Of a stretch of 64,000 nucleotides of DNA, positions 48,899 to 56,687 are shown piece after piece. A program made the translations under genes and the position numbers. Numbering within the stretch: position 1 is the stretch's first letter; the number at the start of each line of letters is the position of its first letter. This DNA comes from CAZGKW01 sp964526295 (lineage in GTDB: Bacteria; Planctomycetota; Phycisphaerae; FEN-1346): NCBI GenBank assembly GCA_964526295.1, contig CAZGKW010000013.1, forward strand, positions 1 through 64,000, written 5' to 3'. The notes under the pieces were generated by a model. That model saw only the letters and a program-made list of their open reading frames with translations, was not told the DNA's origin and ran no database searches.

Positions 48899-50270
48899 CC
48901 TTCTCGGCGGCGTCGCGCGTGGAGATGACGGGGTAGCGCGGCGGGTCCGTGACGCCCCGCTTCGCCAGGAGCCGGGCCACCAGGAGCCTCACCTGCTGGG
49001 CCCCGTTGGTCGCATCGCCGAGGATTCGCATCGACTCCTGGGCCGAGTGGAAGCCCATCCCGTTGTTCGAGCCGATGAAGTCCCAGCGGAACTGGGCGTG
49101 ACGGAGCATCCGGCGGGCCTCGGCCAGCTCCTCGTCTCCGACGCCCGCCTGCATCGCCGCCGCCACGTCGAAGTGGGCCTTCACCAGGGCGTCCTCGGTC
49201 TGGAGCGTGGCGTTCTCGACCTTGTCCTGGATGCCATAGACGCGGGTGCGGACCTCCTCCTCGCTCCACCGGTGGCACACCGCGCAGCTCTTGGCGATGT
49301 TCAGCAAGGGGCTGCGGACGTGGTGGTCGGTGAACTTGACGCCGCCCTCGGTCCGGTAGGGCATGTGGCAGTCGGCACAGGACACGTCGCGATAGCTGTG
49401 GATGCCCGTCGACCACAGCTCGTAGTCCGGGTGCTGGGCCTTGACGATCGGCGTCTTCGAGATGGCGTGGGTGAAGTCCGAGAAGTCGTACGAATCATAG
49501 TAGTCGATGATCTCGTCGATCCGGAGCCCGTTCTTCCAGGGGAACGTCAGGTAGGTCTTGTCCTTGAAGTAGTACTCGACGTGGCACTGAGCGCAGACGA
49601 GCGACCGCATCTCCTGATGGTCGGCCTGGTCGACGTCCCGACCCATGGCCTCGAAGGCCTCCCGAAGCGCCGGCCGCGTGATCCGCAGGTTCATCGTCTT
49701 GGGGTCGTGGCAGTCCTGGCAGCCGATCGAGTGGGTGATCTCGTCCGCCAGGTCCATGAACGGCGTCTCGTAGAACGCCGCCACGCCGAGCCGGTCCATC
49801 ATCCGCGGCACGTCGGTGCTTTTGCAGGTCCAGCAGGTGGCGGGCGTCGCCGGGCCCACGCGCTTCGTGGCCGTCACGTCGCGGATCGAGTACCCGTGGC
49901 CCCGGGCCTGCTGGTAGTCTTTGCTGAAGCTGTAGCCGGTCCAGAGGATGACCAGCCGGGGGTCTTCGTCGAGGTAGTCCCTGGGGAACGCGCCCCCGTA
50001 GCGGGTCCGGGTGTCGGTGATGCGCGTCTCGAGGAAGGTCTCGTATTCGCGGGGATAGTTCTCGCCCCAGACGGCGTTATCGGGCTCCCACCGGTCGATG
50101 GGCTTCAGGACGAGGGCCGGCCGCTGGGCCTCCCAGCGTCGCTCCATGATCGAGACGGCCAGCATCCCGAGCAGCGCAACGACCCCCGCCGCCAGGATGA
50201 AGACCACCGGCCCGACCCAGCGGGGGGCTCGGCTGCTGTGGGACGGCTGTTCAGACGGCTCAGGGCCCAT
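48846..50270 (-). CDS. nrfA: Ammonia-forming cytochrome c nitrite reductase
   Basis: The 474-residue pentahaem enzyme reduces nitrite to ammonium in six-electron steps. The catalytic haem site is CWTCK (Cys146 to Lys150, the Lys ligand typical of NrfA). Four CxxCH sites follow at 184-188, 226-230, 298-302 and 329-333. Active-site Tyr and His are visible in CHVEYYF and AQHPDYE. The N-terminus has a hydrophobic helix (residues 19-41) without a clear cleavage site, so the protein may be membrane-anchored and periplasm-facing. It overlaps nrfH by 11 bases. Confidence 0.96.
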   Translation of the reverse strand: MGPEPSEQPSHSSRAPRWVGPVVFILAAGVVALLGMLAVSIMERRWEAQRPALVLKPIDRWEPDNAVWGENYPREYETFLETRITDTRTRYGGAFPRDYLDEDPRLVILWTGYSFSKDYQQARGHGYSIRDVTATKRVGPATPATCWTCKSTDVPRMMDRLGVAAFYETPFMDLADEITHSIGCQDCHDPKTMNLRITRPALREAFEAMGRDVDQADHQEMRSLVCAQCHVEYYFKDKTYLTFPWKNGLRIDEIIDYYDSYDFSDFTHAISKTPIVKAQHPDYELWSTGIHSYRDVSCADCHMPYRTEGGVKFTDHHVRSPLLNIAKSCAVCHRWSEEEVRTRVYGIQDKVENATLQTEDALVKAHFDVAAAMQAGVGDEELAEARRMLRHAQFRWDFIGSNNGMGFHSAQESMRILGDATNGAQQVRLLVARLLAKRGVTDPPRYPVISTRDAAEKVMRAFEAGEPIDLLPSE

Positions 50271-50850
50271 CGGGCGCTCCTTCCTTCAGCCAGTCCAGCC
50301 CGGCCGACGGAAGCTCCGGCCGACGGACGTGGGGCGATGAGGACAGGCTCCGGGCCCGCCCGTGGACCTCCTGGTGGCAGTCCCAGCAGGTCCGCTCCTC
50401 GGCTTCCGCCAGCCGGACCATGGTGAGCTGGTCCAGGTGGCACCGGACGCAGTTCGCCTGGACCACCGGCACGGCCTCCTCCGAGAGGCGCAGGACCTGG
50501 GGCTCGAGGCGGAACGTGAACACATAGGAATGCTTCATCCCATCGTACGCCTTGAACGCCCACGCCGCCACGGGGTTCGCGTGCGGCACGTGACAGTCGT
50601 TGCACACGGCGTCGCGGGCGTGGCTGCCCCGCTGCCACGTCGCGTACGAGTTCATCATGACGTGACAGTTGATGCAGGTCTCGGGGGCGTCGGAGAGGTA
50701 AGAGGTGGCGTTGGCGATCCGGGCGACCACGACGGCCGCACCCGCTGCCGCTCCCAGCAGGGCGAAGATACCCAGCCGCGCGCCGCGGCCCAGGGGAGCC
50801 AGCGTCAGCCGGTCCCCGGATCGCCGCCCGGCTGTCGTCGAGCCTGCCAT
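50260..50850 (-). CDS. nrfH: Tetrahaem quinol dehydrogenase NrfH
   Basis: The 196-residue NapC/NirT-family membrane cytochrome oxidises menaquinol and feeds NrfA. One transmembrane helix (about 25-45) precedes four haem sites: CINCH (59-63), CNDCH (83-87), CVRCH (134-138) and CWDCH (155-159). A Met near the first site (CHVMMN) can be a haem ligand as in Desulfovibrio NrfH. The ATG is five bases from the end of mobB-mobA, so it can be read from the cofactor operon; a promoter-like pair at 50858-50887 would give an almost leaderless message. Confidence 0.94.
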   Translation of the reverse strand: MAGSTTAGRRSGDRLTLAPLGRGARLGIFALLGAAAGAAVVVARIANATSYLSDAPETCINCHVMMNSYATWQRGSHARDAVCNDCHVPHANPVAAWAFKAYDGMKHSYVFTFRLEPQVLRLSEEAVPVVQANCVRCHLDQLTMVRLAEAEERTCWDCHQEVHGRARSLSSSPHVRRPELPSAGLDWLKEGAPDGP

Positions 50851-50854
50851 GAGC

Positions 50855-51937
50855 TCAATTCTCGGATGCGCCCGACGGCCTTGTCAAGCGGTCCCGCAAT
50901 TCGTCCTCGGTGTTGACGTTGATCCAGGCACCGCGAAGGCGCTGCGGCGGCTCCGGCGTGAGGACCTTCGGATGGCCCGCCAGGCGCGACGGTGTGAACC
51001 GCCCCGCCGCAGCCAACTCCTCCAGGAGCAGCCGGCCCCGGAGGTCGTAGTGCGCAAGGAGCGGCTCCGCCGTGCGGCGCCCGGACAGGCGCGGCAGCGT
51101 GGCCCAGACGCCCGGCCGGCGGGTATCGAGCAGCCACTCGAGCGCCACGGGCCCCATCTCGGGCAGGTCGCAAGCGGCCATGAGCCACGTCGAGCCCGGT
51201 GCCCAGCGCATCGCCGCCAGGAGCCCGGCCATCGGCCCGTCGACGCCCGGCGCGTCCGGAAGCCTCTCCGATGCGGTCAGCCCGGGCGGCAGGTCCCCGA
51301 CGCCCAGGACCACGACGCGCTCCACCTTGCTTCCGAGCACCTCCATCGTCCGTTCGAGCCACGTCCGACCGCCCGTCTCGATCAGGTGCTTGGGACGGCC
51401 CATGCGTGTGCTCCGGCCGCCGATCAACACGCCGCCATAGACCGGCGGACGCCGCCAGACTTCCGGCAGCCAACCGTCGAGGGTATCAAGGACGGCCTCG
51501 ACCCGGTCGGCATCGCGTCGGAGCGTCGCCACGACCGGGCCGATCTCGGGGGGCGCCGCGGATTCGCCTTCGCCCAGGAGCCAGACCTTCGGCCAGCCCA
51601 GGGGCTTGCGGCCCTCGACCAGCACCAGGTCGTACCGCCGGCCCAGCTCGATCAGGCCGAGCGGCATCCCCGGGCGGCCGGCATGCCCTTGGCGGCCGGC
51701 GGGATGCGTCCGGGCGAAGCCCTGCTCCTCCGAGCCGATGAACACGTCCGCTCCCGTGCGAAAGAAGCGGTCGCTGTCCTTTCCGAGGCGGTCGACGTCG
51801 AGATGCCCGGCGCCGGGCTTGGCCACGGCGACCGCCAGCCCGCGGCCGGCGAACCGGGAAGCGACGGCCTCGATGACGGTGGTCTTGCCGGAATCGTGGT
51901 GGCCGAAGATGCCGAAGACGGGCAGGTCAGCGAGCAT
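50855..51937 (-). CDS. MobB-MobA fusion: molybdenum cofactor guanylyltransferase
   Basis: The 360-residue fusion joins MobB (residues 1-165; P-loop GHHDSGKTT at 12-20, VEGRKP near 108) to MobA (167-360; LIGGRSTRMGRPK at 171-183, then ACDLPEM). MobA attaches GMP to molybdopterin to form the bis-MGD cofactor used by formate dehydrogenase, and MobB is an accessory GTPase. It overlaps the MOSC-MogA gene by 11 bases. The order MobB first is less common than separate genes. Confidence 0.92.
   Translation of the reverse strand: MLADLPVFGIFGHHDSGKTTVIEAVASRFAGRGLAVAVAKPGAGHLDVDRLGKDSDRFFRTGADVFIGSEEQGFARTHPAGRQGHAGRPGMPLGLIELGRRYDLVLVEGRKPLGWPKVWLLGEGESAAPPEIGPVVATLRRDADRVEAVLDTLDGWLPEVWRRPPVYGGVLIGGRSTRMGRPKHLIETGGRTWLERTMEVLGSKVERVVVLGVGDLPPGLTASERLPDAPGVDGPMAGLLAAMRWAPGSTWLMAACDLPEMGPVALEWLLDTRRPGVWATLPRLSGRRTAEPLLAHYDLRGRLLLEELAAAGRFTPSRLAGHPKVLTPEPPQRLRGAWINVNTEDELRDRLTRPSGASEN
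50858..50887 (-). promoter_or_regulatory. Possible near-leaderless promoter of nrfHA
   Basis: Within the end of mobB-mobA the minus strand reads TTGACA (50882-50887) and GAGAAT (50858-50863), 18 bp apart. Transcription would begin next to the nrfH ATG at 50850. This could be chance; if real, nrfHA can be made apart from the cofactor genes. Confidence 0.35.
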
Positions 51938-52916
51938 GCCCGCCCTCCGCCGGGCTCGACCGGGCCGGCGCGGCAGGTCGCCCGCACTCGCTCGGATCGC
52001 CCCGGAGCTTCGCCAGGCCGTGCCCGAGGGCCGGCAGGACGGCCTCCAGGTTCTCGACGGCCCCCCGCTCCGAGCCGGGCAGGTTCAGGATGAGCGCCGA
52101 ACCGCGGATGCCCGACGAGCCGCGCGACAGCATGGCGTGCGGCGTCTTGGCCAGCGACGCCGCCCGCATCGCCTCGTCCAGGCCGGGCGTCGGCCGATCC
52201 AGGACCTGACGGGTGGCCTCCGGGGTCACGTCGCGGGGGGCGAAGCCCGTGCCCCCCACCGCCGCCACGAGGTCGATACTGTGCCCGTCGGCATAGTGCC
52301 GGAGCCGGTCGGCAATCCGGTCGACCTCGTCGGGCAAGACCTCCGTGCAGTAGACGTGGGCGCCGAGATCGTCTTCGAGCCGCCGGGCGACGGCCGGGCC
52401 GGCCGTGTCGGCCGCCTCGCCTCGCGAGCAGCGGTCGCTGATCGTCAGGACGACCGCCTGGAACCGATCGCGCTCCACGAGTTTCAGGACCGCCGCTTCG
52501 TCGCCCGGCCGGACCGTCCCGCCGCTTTCGACCCGGGCGAACAGGCCCAGCCGCGGCATGATGCAGTCGCCCGTCAGGCGGCCGATGGCACACGGCGCGT
52601 GACAGACCTTGCCGATCTGGGTGATGGAGAGGACCACGTCTCGGCCCAGCCGGAGCCGCGTTCCGAGCCCCAGCGCCGAGAGTTCGATGCCTGAGAGGAC
52701 GACGTTCTCAGCGAACGCCCCCGGCGTCAGGTCCGGCAGGCCGGCCTCGCGGACCGCCTGGATGTCTTCGTCGGCGAGGAGGCTGACCTGGCGGTGCCAG
52801 GGGCCGGCGTGGGCGTCGCCTATGATGCCGTGGTCGGGGCGGAAGACGGCCGCCTCCACAGGGCGCTTCTGGACGCCGGTGACCTCGCTCGTGCAGAGGG
52901 CCTCAGCCCTGGCCAT
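51927..52916 (-). CDS. MOSC domain fused to MogA/MoaB molybdopterin adenylyltransferase
   Basis: The 329-residue fusion has a MOSC domain (about 1-145; HGIIGDAHAGPWHRQVSLL and IGKVCHAPCAI) and a MogA/MoaB domain (about 150-315; VVLTISDRCSRG, VGGTGFAPRDVTPEAT, LNLPGSERGA). The second part adenylates molybdopterin ahead of MoeA, and MOSC domains bind metal-sulfur or cofactor groups. It overlaps moaC by 14 bases and mobB-mobA by 11. The combination occurs in several anaerobes; what the MOSC part does is not established. Confidence 0.9.
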   Translation of the reverse strand: MARAEALCTSEVTGVQKRPVEAAVFRPDHGIIGDAHAGPWHRQVSLLADEDIQAVREAGLPDLTPGAFAENVVLSGIELSALGLGTRLRLGRDVVLSITQIGKVCHAPCAIGRLTGDCIMPRLGLFARVESGGTVRPGDEAAVLKLVERDRFQAVVLTISDRCSRGEAADTAGPAVARRLEDDLGAHVYCTEVLPDEVDRIADRLRHYADGHSIDLVAAVGGTGFAPRDVTPEATRQVLDRPTPGLDEAMRAASLAKTPHAMLSRGSSGIRGSALILNLPGSERGAVENLEAVLPALGHGLAKLRGDPSECGRPAAPARSSPAEGGHAR

Positions 52917-53406
52917 GCCCGCCCTCCTCGCGGACCCAATGGCCCGACTTGCCGCCCTCCTTCTCGAGGAGCCGGACCTGGCTGATCTCGACGCCCGGCC
53001 CGGCCGACTTCACCATGTCGTAGACCGTCAGGGCCGCCACCGACGCCGCCACCATCGCCTCCATCTCGACCCCCGTGCGGGCCTCCGTCGCGACCCGGGC
53101 CACGATGTGGACGCGGCCGCCGGAGAGCGTCGTGTCGCAATCGACGGCGTCGAGCGTCAGCGTGTGGCACAGGGGTATGAGGGTGGCGGTGTGCTTGGCG
53201 GCGGTGATGCCGGCGAGGCGGGCCGTGTCGAGGACATTGCCCTTGGCCATGCCGCCGTGCCTTCGGATCCGTTCCTCGATATCCGAGCCGATGGTGATCC
53301 AGGCCTCCGCGACGGCGCGGCGCCTCGTCACGGGTTTGCCTCCGACGTTGACCATTCGGGCCTCGCCGCCGGGCGCCAGGTGGTTCAGGCCGGACGATTC
53401 GCTCAT
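52903..53406 (-). CDS. moaC: Cyclic pyranopterin monophosphate synthase MoaC
   Basis: The 167-residue enzyme acts with MoaA to convert GTP to cyclic pyranopterin monophosphate. Motifs: MVNVGGKPVTRRRA at the N-terminus, AKGNVLDTARLAGI, LIPLCHTL (conserved Cys-His), GVEMEAMVAA and VYDMVKSAG. The length fits the family. It overlaps the next gene and stands 84 bases after moaA. Confidence 0.96.
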   Translation of the reverse strand: MSESSGLNHLAPGGEARMVNVGGKPVTRRRAVAEAWITIGSDIEERIRRHGGMAKGNVLDTARLAGITAAKHTATLIPLCHTLTLDAVDCDTTLSGGRVHIVARVATEARTGVEMEAMVAASVAALTVYDMVKSAGPGVEISQVRLLEKEGGKSGHWVREEGGHGQG

Positions 53407-53490
53407 CTCTCACCCCCAGTGGAAAGGTGCGGTCGGTACCCCGTCCCCAGCCGCACTCATGATCACACCCCGGCGGGTGGGGACTTCCGT

Positions 53491-54516
53491 CTATCCGCCG
53501 ATGCCGGCCATAAGTTGCTGGTCGGCGAAGCGCCGGCCGGCCCGCTTGAGGCCGAGGGCCTCCTCGACGGCGTCGGCCAGGGCTGCTTCGTAGGTCGGCC
53601 CCCGGGCCCGAAGGAGGGGCCGGACGTCGATCCCCTCCGGCCGCGCCAGGCACCCCAGAAGCCGCCCCGTCGCCGTCAGCCGGAGCCGGCGGCAATCGCC
53701 GCAGAACGGCGCCGTGCACGGCGAGATGAAGCCGATGCGGCCCGTGCGGCCGTCCGCGTCGCGGGCCAGGAAGTCGCGGCTCGACGCCCCGGGCTCGCGC
53801 GGGAGCGGCTCCAGTGCCAACTCCTCCGCGAGCCGCGCCCGGACCTCGCCGCTCGGGACGAGCCAATCCCGATGCCGCCCGGCTGCCGCACCGATCGGCA
53901 TCACCTCCAGGAACCGCACGGGGCAGCCCCGCTCCAGGCCGTAGCGGGCCATGCGGACGACCTCGTCCTGATTGATGCCGCGGAGGACCACCATGTTGAG
54001 CTTCACGGGCCGGAGCCCGGCCCCGAGGGCGGCGTCGATACCGGCCAGTGCATCGGCCAGGCGCCCGCCTCGCGTCAACTCACGATAGACCTGCGGGTCG
54101 AGCGTGTCGAGGCTGACGTTGACCCGTCGAACCCCCGTCCGGCGGAGGTCAGCAGCCAGGTCGGCCAGCCGCACGCCGTTGGTCGTCAGCGCCAGGTCGG
54201 GAAGCCCCATCGCCCCGAGAGCGGCGACGAAGTCGACGATGCCGCGCCGAATGAGCGGCTCGCCGCCCGTGATGCGGACTTTTGACACTCCCAATCGGGC
54301 GCGAACGATGCGGACGAAGTCGGCCACCTCCTCGTACCGAAGCACGTCCTCATGACGGCCCATCGAGGCCCCTTCGGGGGGGAGGCAGTAGAGGCACCGC
54401 AGGTCGCACCGGTCGGTCACGGAGAGACGCAGCGTCAGCGGGGCCGGTGATCGGCCGGCCTGTCCTTGCCCGGCTTCGGGCACGGACCCGAGCTTGTTGC
54501 CCGACGTCCTGTCCAT
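53491..54516 (-). CDS. moaA: GTP 3',8-cyclase MoaA
   Basis: The 341-residue radical SAM enzyme begins molybdopterin synthesis from GTP. The N-terminal cluster is Cys37, Cys41 and Cys44 (CDLRCLYC), with VRITGGEPL following. The C-terminal GTP-binding cluster is in CTAPFCGDC with a last Cys about 14 residues on, and the protein ends GIGG, the conserved Gly-Gly tail. The ATG at 54516 agrees with a -10 at 54559. First gene of the cofactor operon that runs into nrfHA. Confidence 0.95.
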   Translation of the reverse strand: MDRTSGNKLGSVPEAGQGQAGRSPAPLTLRLSVTDRCDLRCLYCLPPEGASMGRHEDVLRYEEVADFVRIVRARLGVSKVRITGGEPLIRRGIVDFVAALGAMGLPDLALTTNGVRLADLAADLRRTGVRRVNVSLDTLDPQVYRELTRGGRLADALAGIDAALGAGLRPVKLNMVVLRGINQDEVVRMARYGLERGCPVRFLEVMPIGAAAGRHRDWLVPSGEVRARLAEELALEPLPREPGASSRDFLARDADGRTGRIGFISPCTAPFCGDCRRLRLTATGRLLGCLARPEGIDVRPLLRARGPTYEAALADAVEEALGLKRAGRRFADQQLMAGIGG

Positions 54517-54558
54517 GGAAGAAGCACCCCGATTGGCCGCCGCCCTGCGACCGCGGTT

Positions 54559-54591
54559 ATTATACCCATTCGTGGGGGCATTTGCACCCCC
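54559..54591 (-). promoter_or_regulatory. moaA promoter with overlapping palindrome
   Basis: The minus strand has a consensus TATAAT (54559-54564), but the -35 position reads GTGCAA, a poor match. Exactly there lies GGGGGCA-TT-TGCACCCCC (54574-54591), a near-perfect palindrome with one bulged base. A weak -35 with a palindrome suggests an activated or repressed promoter. Confidence 0.5.
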
Positions 54592-54673
54592 GTCCCGGGG
54601 GAAGTTTCCGGTCACCACCCGGTGGGACGCGAGCGGCCGGAACGGGGGCCTGACCCGGGGGCATCGAAAGGCC

Positions 54674-54701
54674 TTGACCGCACCGGAAAACGGGCGAGAA
54701 T
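54674..54701 (+). promoter_or_regulatory. Possible near-leaderless promoter of the glycosyltransferase fusion gene
   Basis: TTGACC (54674-54679) and GAGAAT (54696-54701) are 16 bp apart. The start would be about six bases before the ATG at 54714, and no Shine-Dalgarno is seen. Confidence 0.35.
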
Positions 54702-54713
54702 GGGTCACCCGCC

Positions 54714-56687
54714 ATGGCCGCCGAGACCACAACCCTTGACGTCCGCGCCACGGGCGACGTGTCGCCTGAGGCGGAGAGCGATGCGCCCGCGAGCCGCCCC
54801 GGTCCCGGCAGGGCGGCCCGTCGAGGGGGCACGCCGGGACGGGACTCCCAGCCGCTGAGCGTCCTGTTCGACCTCGGTCATCCGGCCCACTTCCACCTGT
54901 TCCATCACACGATCGCCGCCCTGAAGGAGGCGGGCCACCGCGTTCGGATCATCGCCCGGCAGAAGGACTGCCTGCCCGACCTGCTCGACCGGTCGGGGTG
55001 GGACTACGAGCTGGTGCCCCGGCCCCGGAAAGGCCTTGCGGCCCTGGCGGCCGAGCAGTTCCACGTCCTGGCCAGGATCTGCGCCCTGGCGGCCCGGAAG
55101 CCGGTCGACCTCATGATCGGAACGTCGGTCGTGATCGGCCTGGCCTCGCGCCTGACAGGGGCGACGTCTCTGGTGTTCTGCGAAGACGACCAGGACGTGG
55201 TGCCCCTGTTCGCCCAGTTGGCCTACTCGCCCGCCCACTTCGTCGTCACGCCGCGGTCGTTGAAAAAGGAGAACCACGGCCGGAAGCACCTGACGTACCC
55301 GGGGTACCAGGAGCTGGCGTACCTGCATCCGGACCTGTACCGGCCATCGCCGGACGTCCTGGAGAGGCTGGGCGTCGAGCCGGGCGAGCGGTACTTCATC
55401 GTCCGCCTGGTCGCCCTTCGAGCCCATCACGACATCGGACAGCAGGGCCTGAGCCACGCCCAGGCCCGGGCGGTGGTCGAGCGGCTGCTCCCCCACGGCC
55501 GGGTGTTCCTGAGCGTCGAGGGCGACGTGCCCGAGGACCTTCGGTCGCACCTGCTGCCCACGCCCGTCGACCGCATCTTCGACGTCATGCACTACGCCGA
55601 CATGATCGTCGGCGACAGCCAGACGATGACTATCGAGGCGGCCGTCCTGGGGACGCCGGCCCTGAGGTGCAACACGTTCGTGGGGCGTCTGAGCGTCCTG
55701 GAGGAGCTCGAGCATCGGTACGGCCTGACCGTGGGCATCCACCCGCGCGACTTCCCGCGGCTCCTGGAGCAGGTCGACCGCTGGCTGGCGACGGACGACC
55801 TCAAGGCCGTCTGGGAGCGGCGACGACAGGGCTTGCTGGCCGAGTCGGTCAACCTGACGGACTGGACGCTCGGGTTGGTCGACTCGCTGGCCGAGAAGCG
55901 GCGACGCGCCCATGAGGTGCCCCCCTCCCGGGGCCGGTCCACGTTCGGTGCGGAGCGCGAAACCGTCCGCCTGGAGCCGTTCGGAAGCCACGCCCGCCAG
56001 GAGAAATACGCCACCCGCAACCCGGTTGAGCGGTGGCTGATCCGCAATTTCTTCGACGAGCTGGAGAACCTGCTCGGCCCTTCCGAAGGATCGATCCTCG
56101 ACGTCGGGGCCGGCGAAGGCGATGCCTACCGGTTCCTGTCGCCCGCCATCGCGCGGAAGGGCGTCACGGCCCTGGAGGTCGACGCGACCTGCTTCCCCCG
56201 GATGCGGCGCATCGCCCCGGCCGTCACGCCCGTCCAGGGCGACGTCTACGCCCTGCCGTTTCAGGACGCGGCCTTCGACACGGTCATGTGTCTGGAGGTC
56301 TTCGAGCACCTGACCGATCCCGGGCGGGCCCTCCAGGAGCTGTTGCGTGTCAGCCGGCGCGGTGTGGTGCTGAGCGTCCCGTGGGAACCGGTGTGGCGGC
56401 TGGGGAACCTCGTGGCGACCCGGTACATCTGGGACCTCGGCAACACGCCCGGACACATCCAGCACTGGACCCACCGGGGATTCGTCGAGTGGGTGGGTCA
56501 GCATGCCCGCGTCCTCGCGGTCCGATGCCCCGTGCCGTGGACGATGGTGCTGGCGTCACCGGTGCAACGGCACGACCCGAGCGGCCCTGCCGCCGCTGGC
56601 TCGTTGGGAAAACGCGGATTCGATTGGTTCCTCGCGAAGGGGCGGCCACGAGGGGGGCCAAGCCGCAGCTTCAGGTCCGGTCCGTGA
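54714..56687 (+). CDS. Fusion of a DUF354-like glycosyltransferase-fold domain and a SAM methyltransferase
   Basis: The 657-residue protein joins two enzymes. Residues about 48-395 resemble DUF354/UDP-GlcNAc-epimerase-like GT-B proteins (VLFDLGHPAHFHLFH, HRVRIIARQKD, and IVGDSQTMTIEAAVLGTPAL as the nucleotide-sugar contact region). Residues about 430-640 are a class I methyltransferase with motif I LDVGAGEGDA near 462 and CLEVFEHLTDP. It may build and methylate a glycan or lipid head group. The first 45 residues are low-complexity. The stop overlaps the GTG of the next gene (GTGA), a membrane glycosyltransferase, so the pair probably acts on one envelope product. Confidence 0.7.
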   Translation: MAAETTTLDVRATGDVSPEAESDAPASRPGPGRAARRGGTPGRDSQPLSVLFDLGHPAHFHLFHHTIAALKEAGHRVRIIARQKDCLPDLLDRSGWDYELVPRPRKGLAALAAEQFHVLARICALAARKPVDLMIGTSVVIGLASRLTGATSLVFCEDDQDVVPLFAQLAYSPAHFVVTPRSLKKENHGRKHLTYPGYQELAYLHPDLYRPSPDVLERLGVEPGERYFIVRLVALRAHHDIGQQGLSHAQARAVVERLLPHGRVFLSVEGDVPEDLRSHLLPTPVDRIFDVMHYADMIVGDSQTMTIEAAVLGTPALRCNTFVGRLSVLEELEHRYGLTVGIHPRDFPRLLEQVDRWLATDDLKAVWERRRQGLLAESVNLTDWTLGLVDSLAEKRRRAHEVPPSRGRSTFGAERETVRLEPFGSHARQEKYATRNPVERWLIRNFFDELENLLGPSEGSILDVGAGEGDAYRFLSPAIARKGVTALEVDATCFPRMRRIAPAVTPVQGDVYALPFQDAAFDTVMCLEVFEHLTDPGRALQELLRVSRRGVVLSVPWEPVWRLGNLVATRYIWDLGNTPGHIQHWTHRGFVEWVGQHARVLAVRCPVPWTMVLASPVQRHDPSGPAAAGSLGKRGFDWFLAKGRPRGGPSRSFRSGP

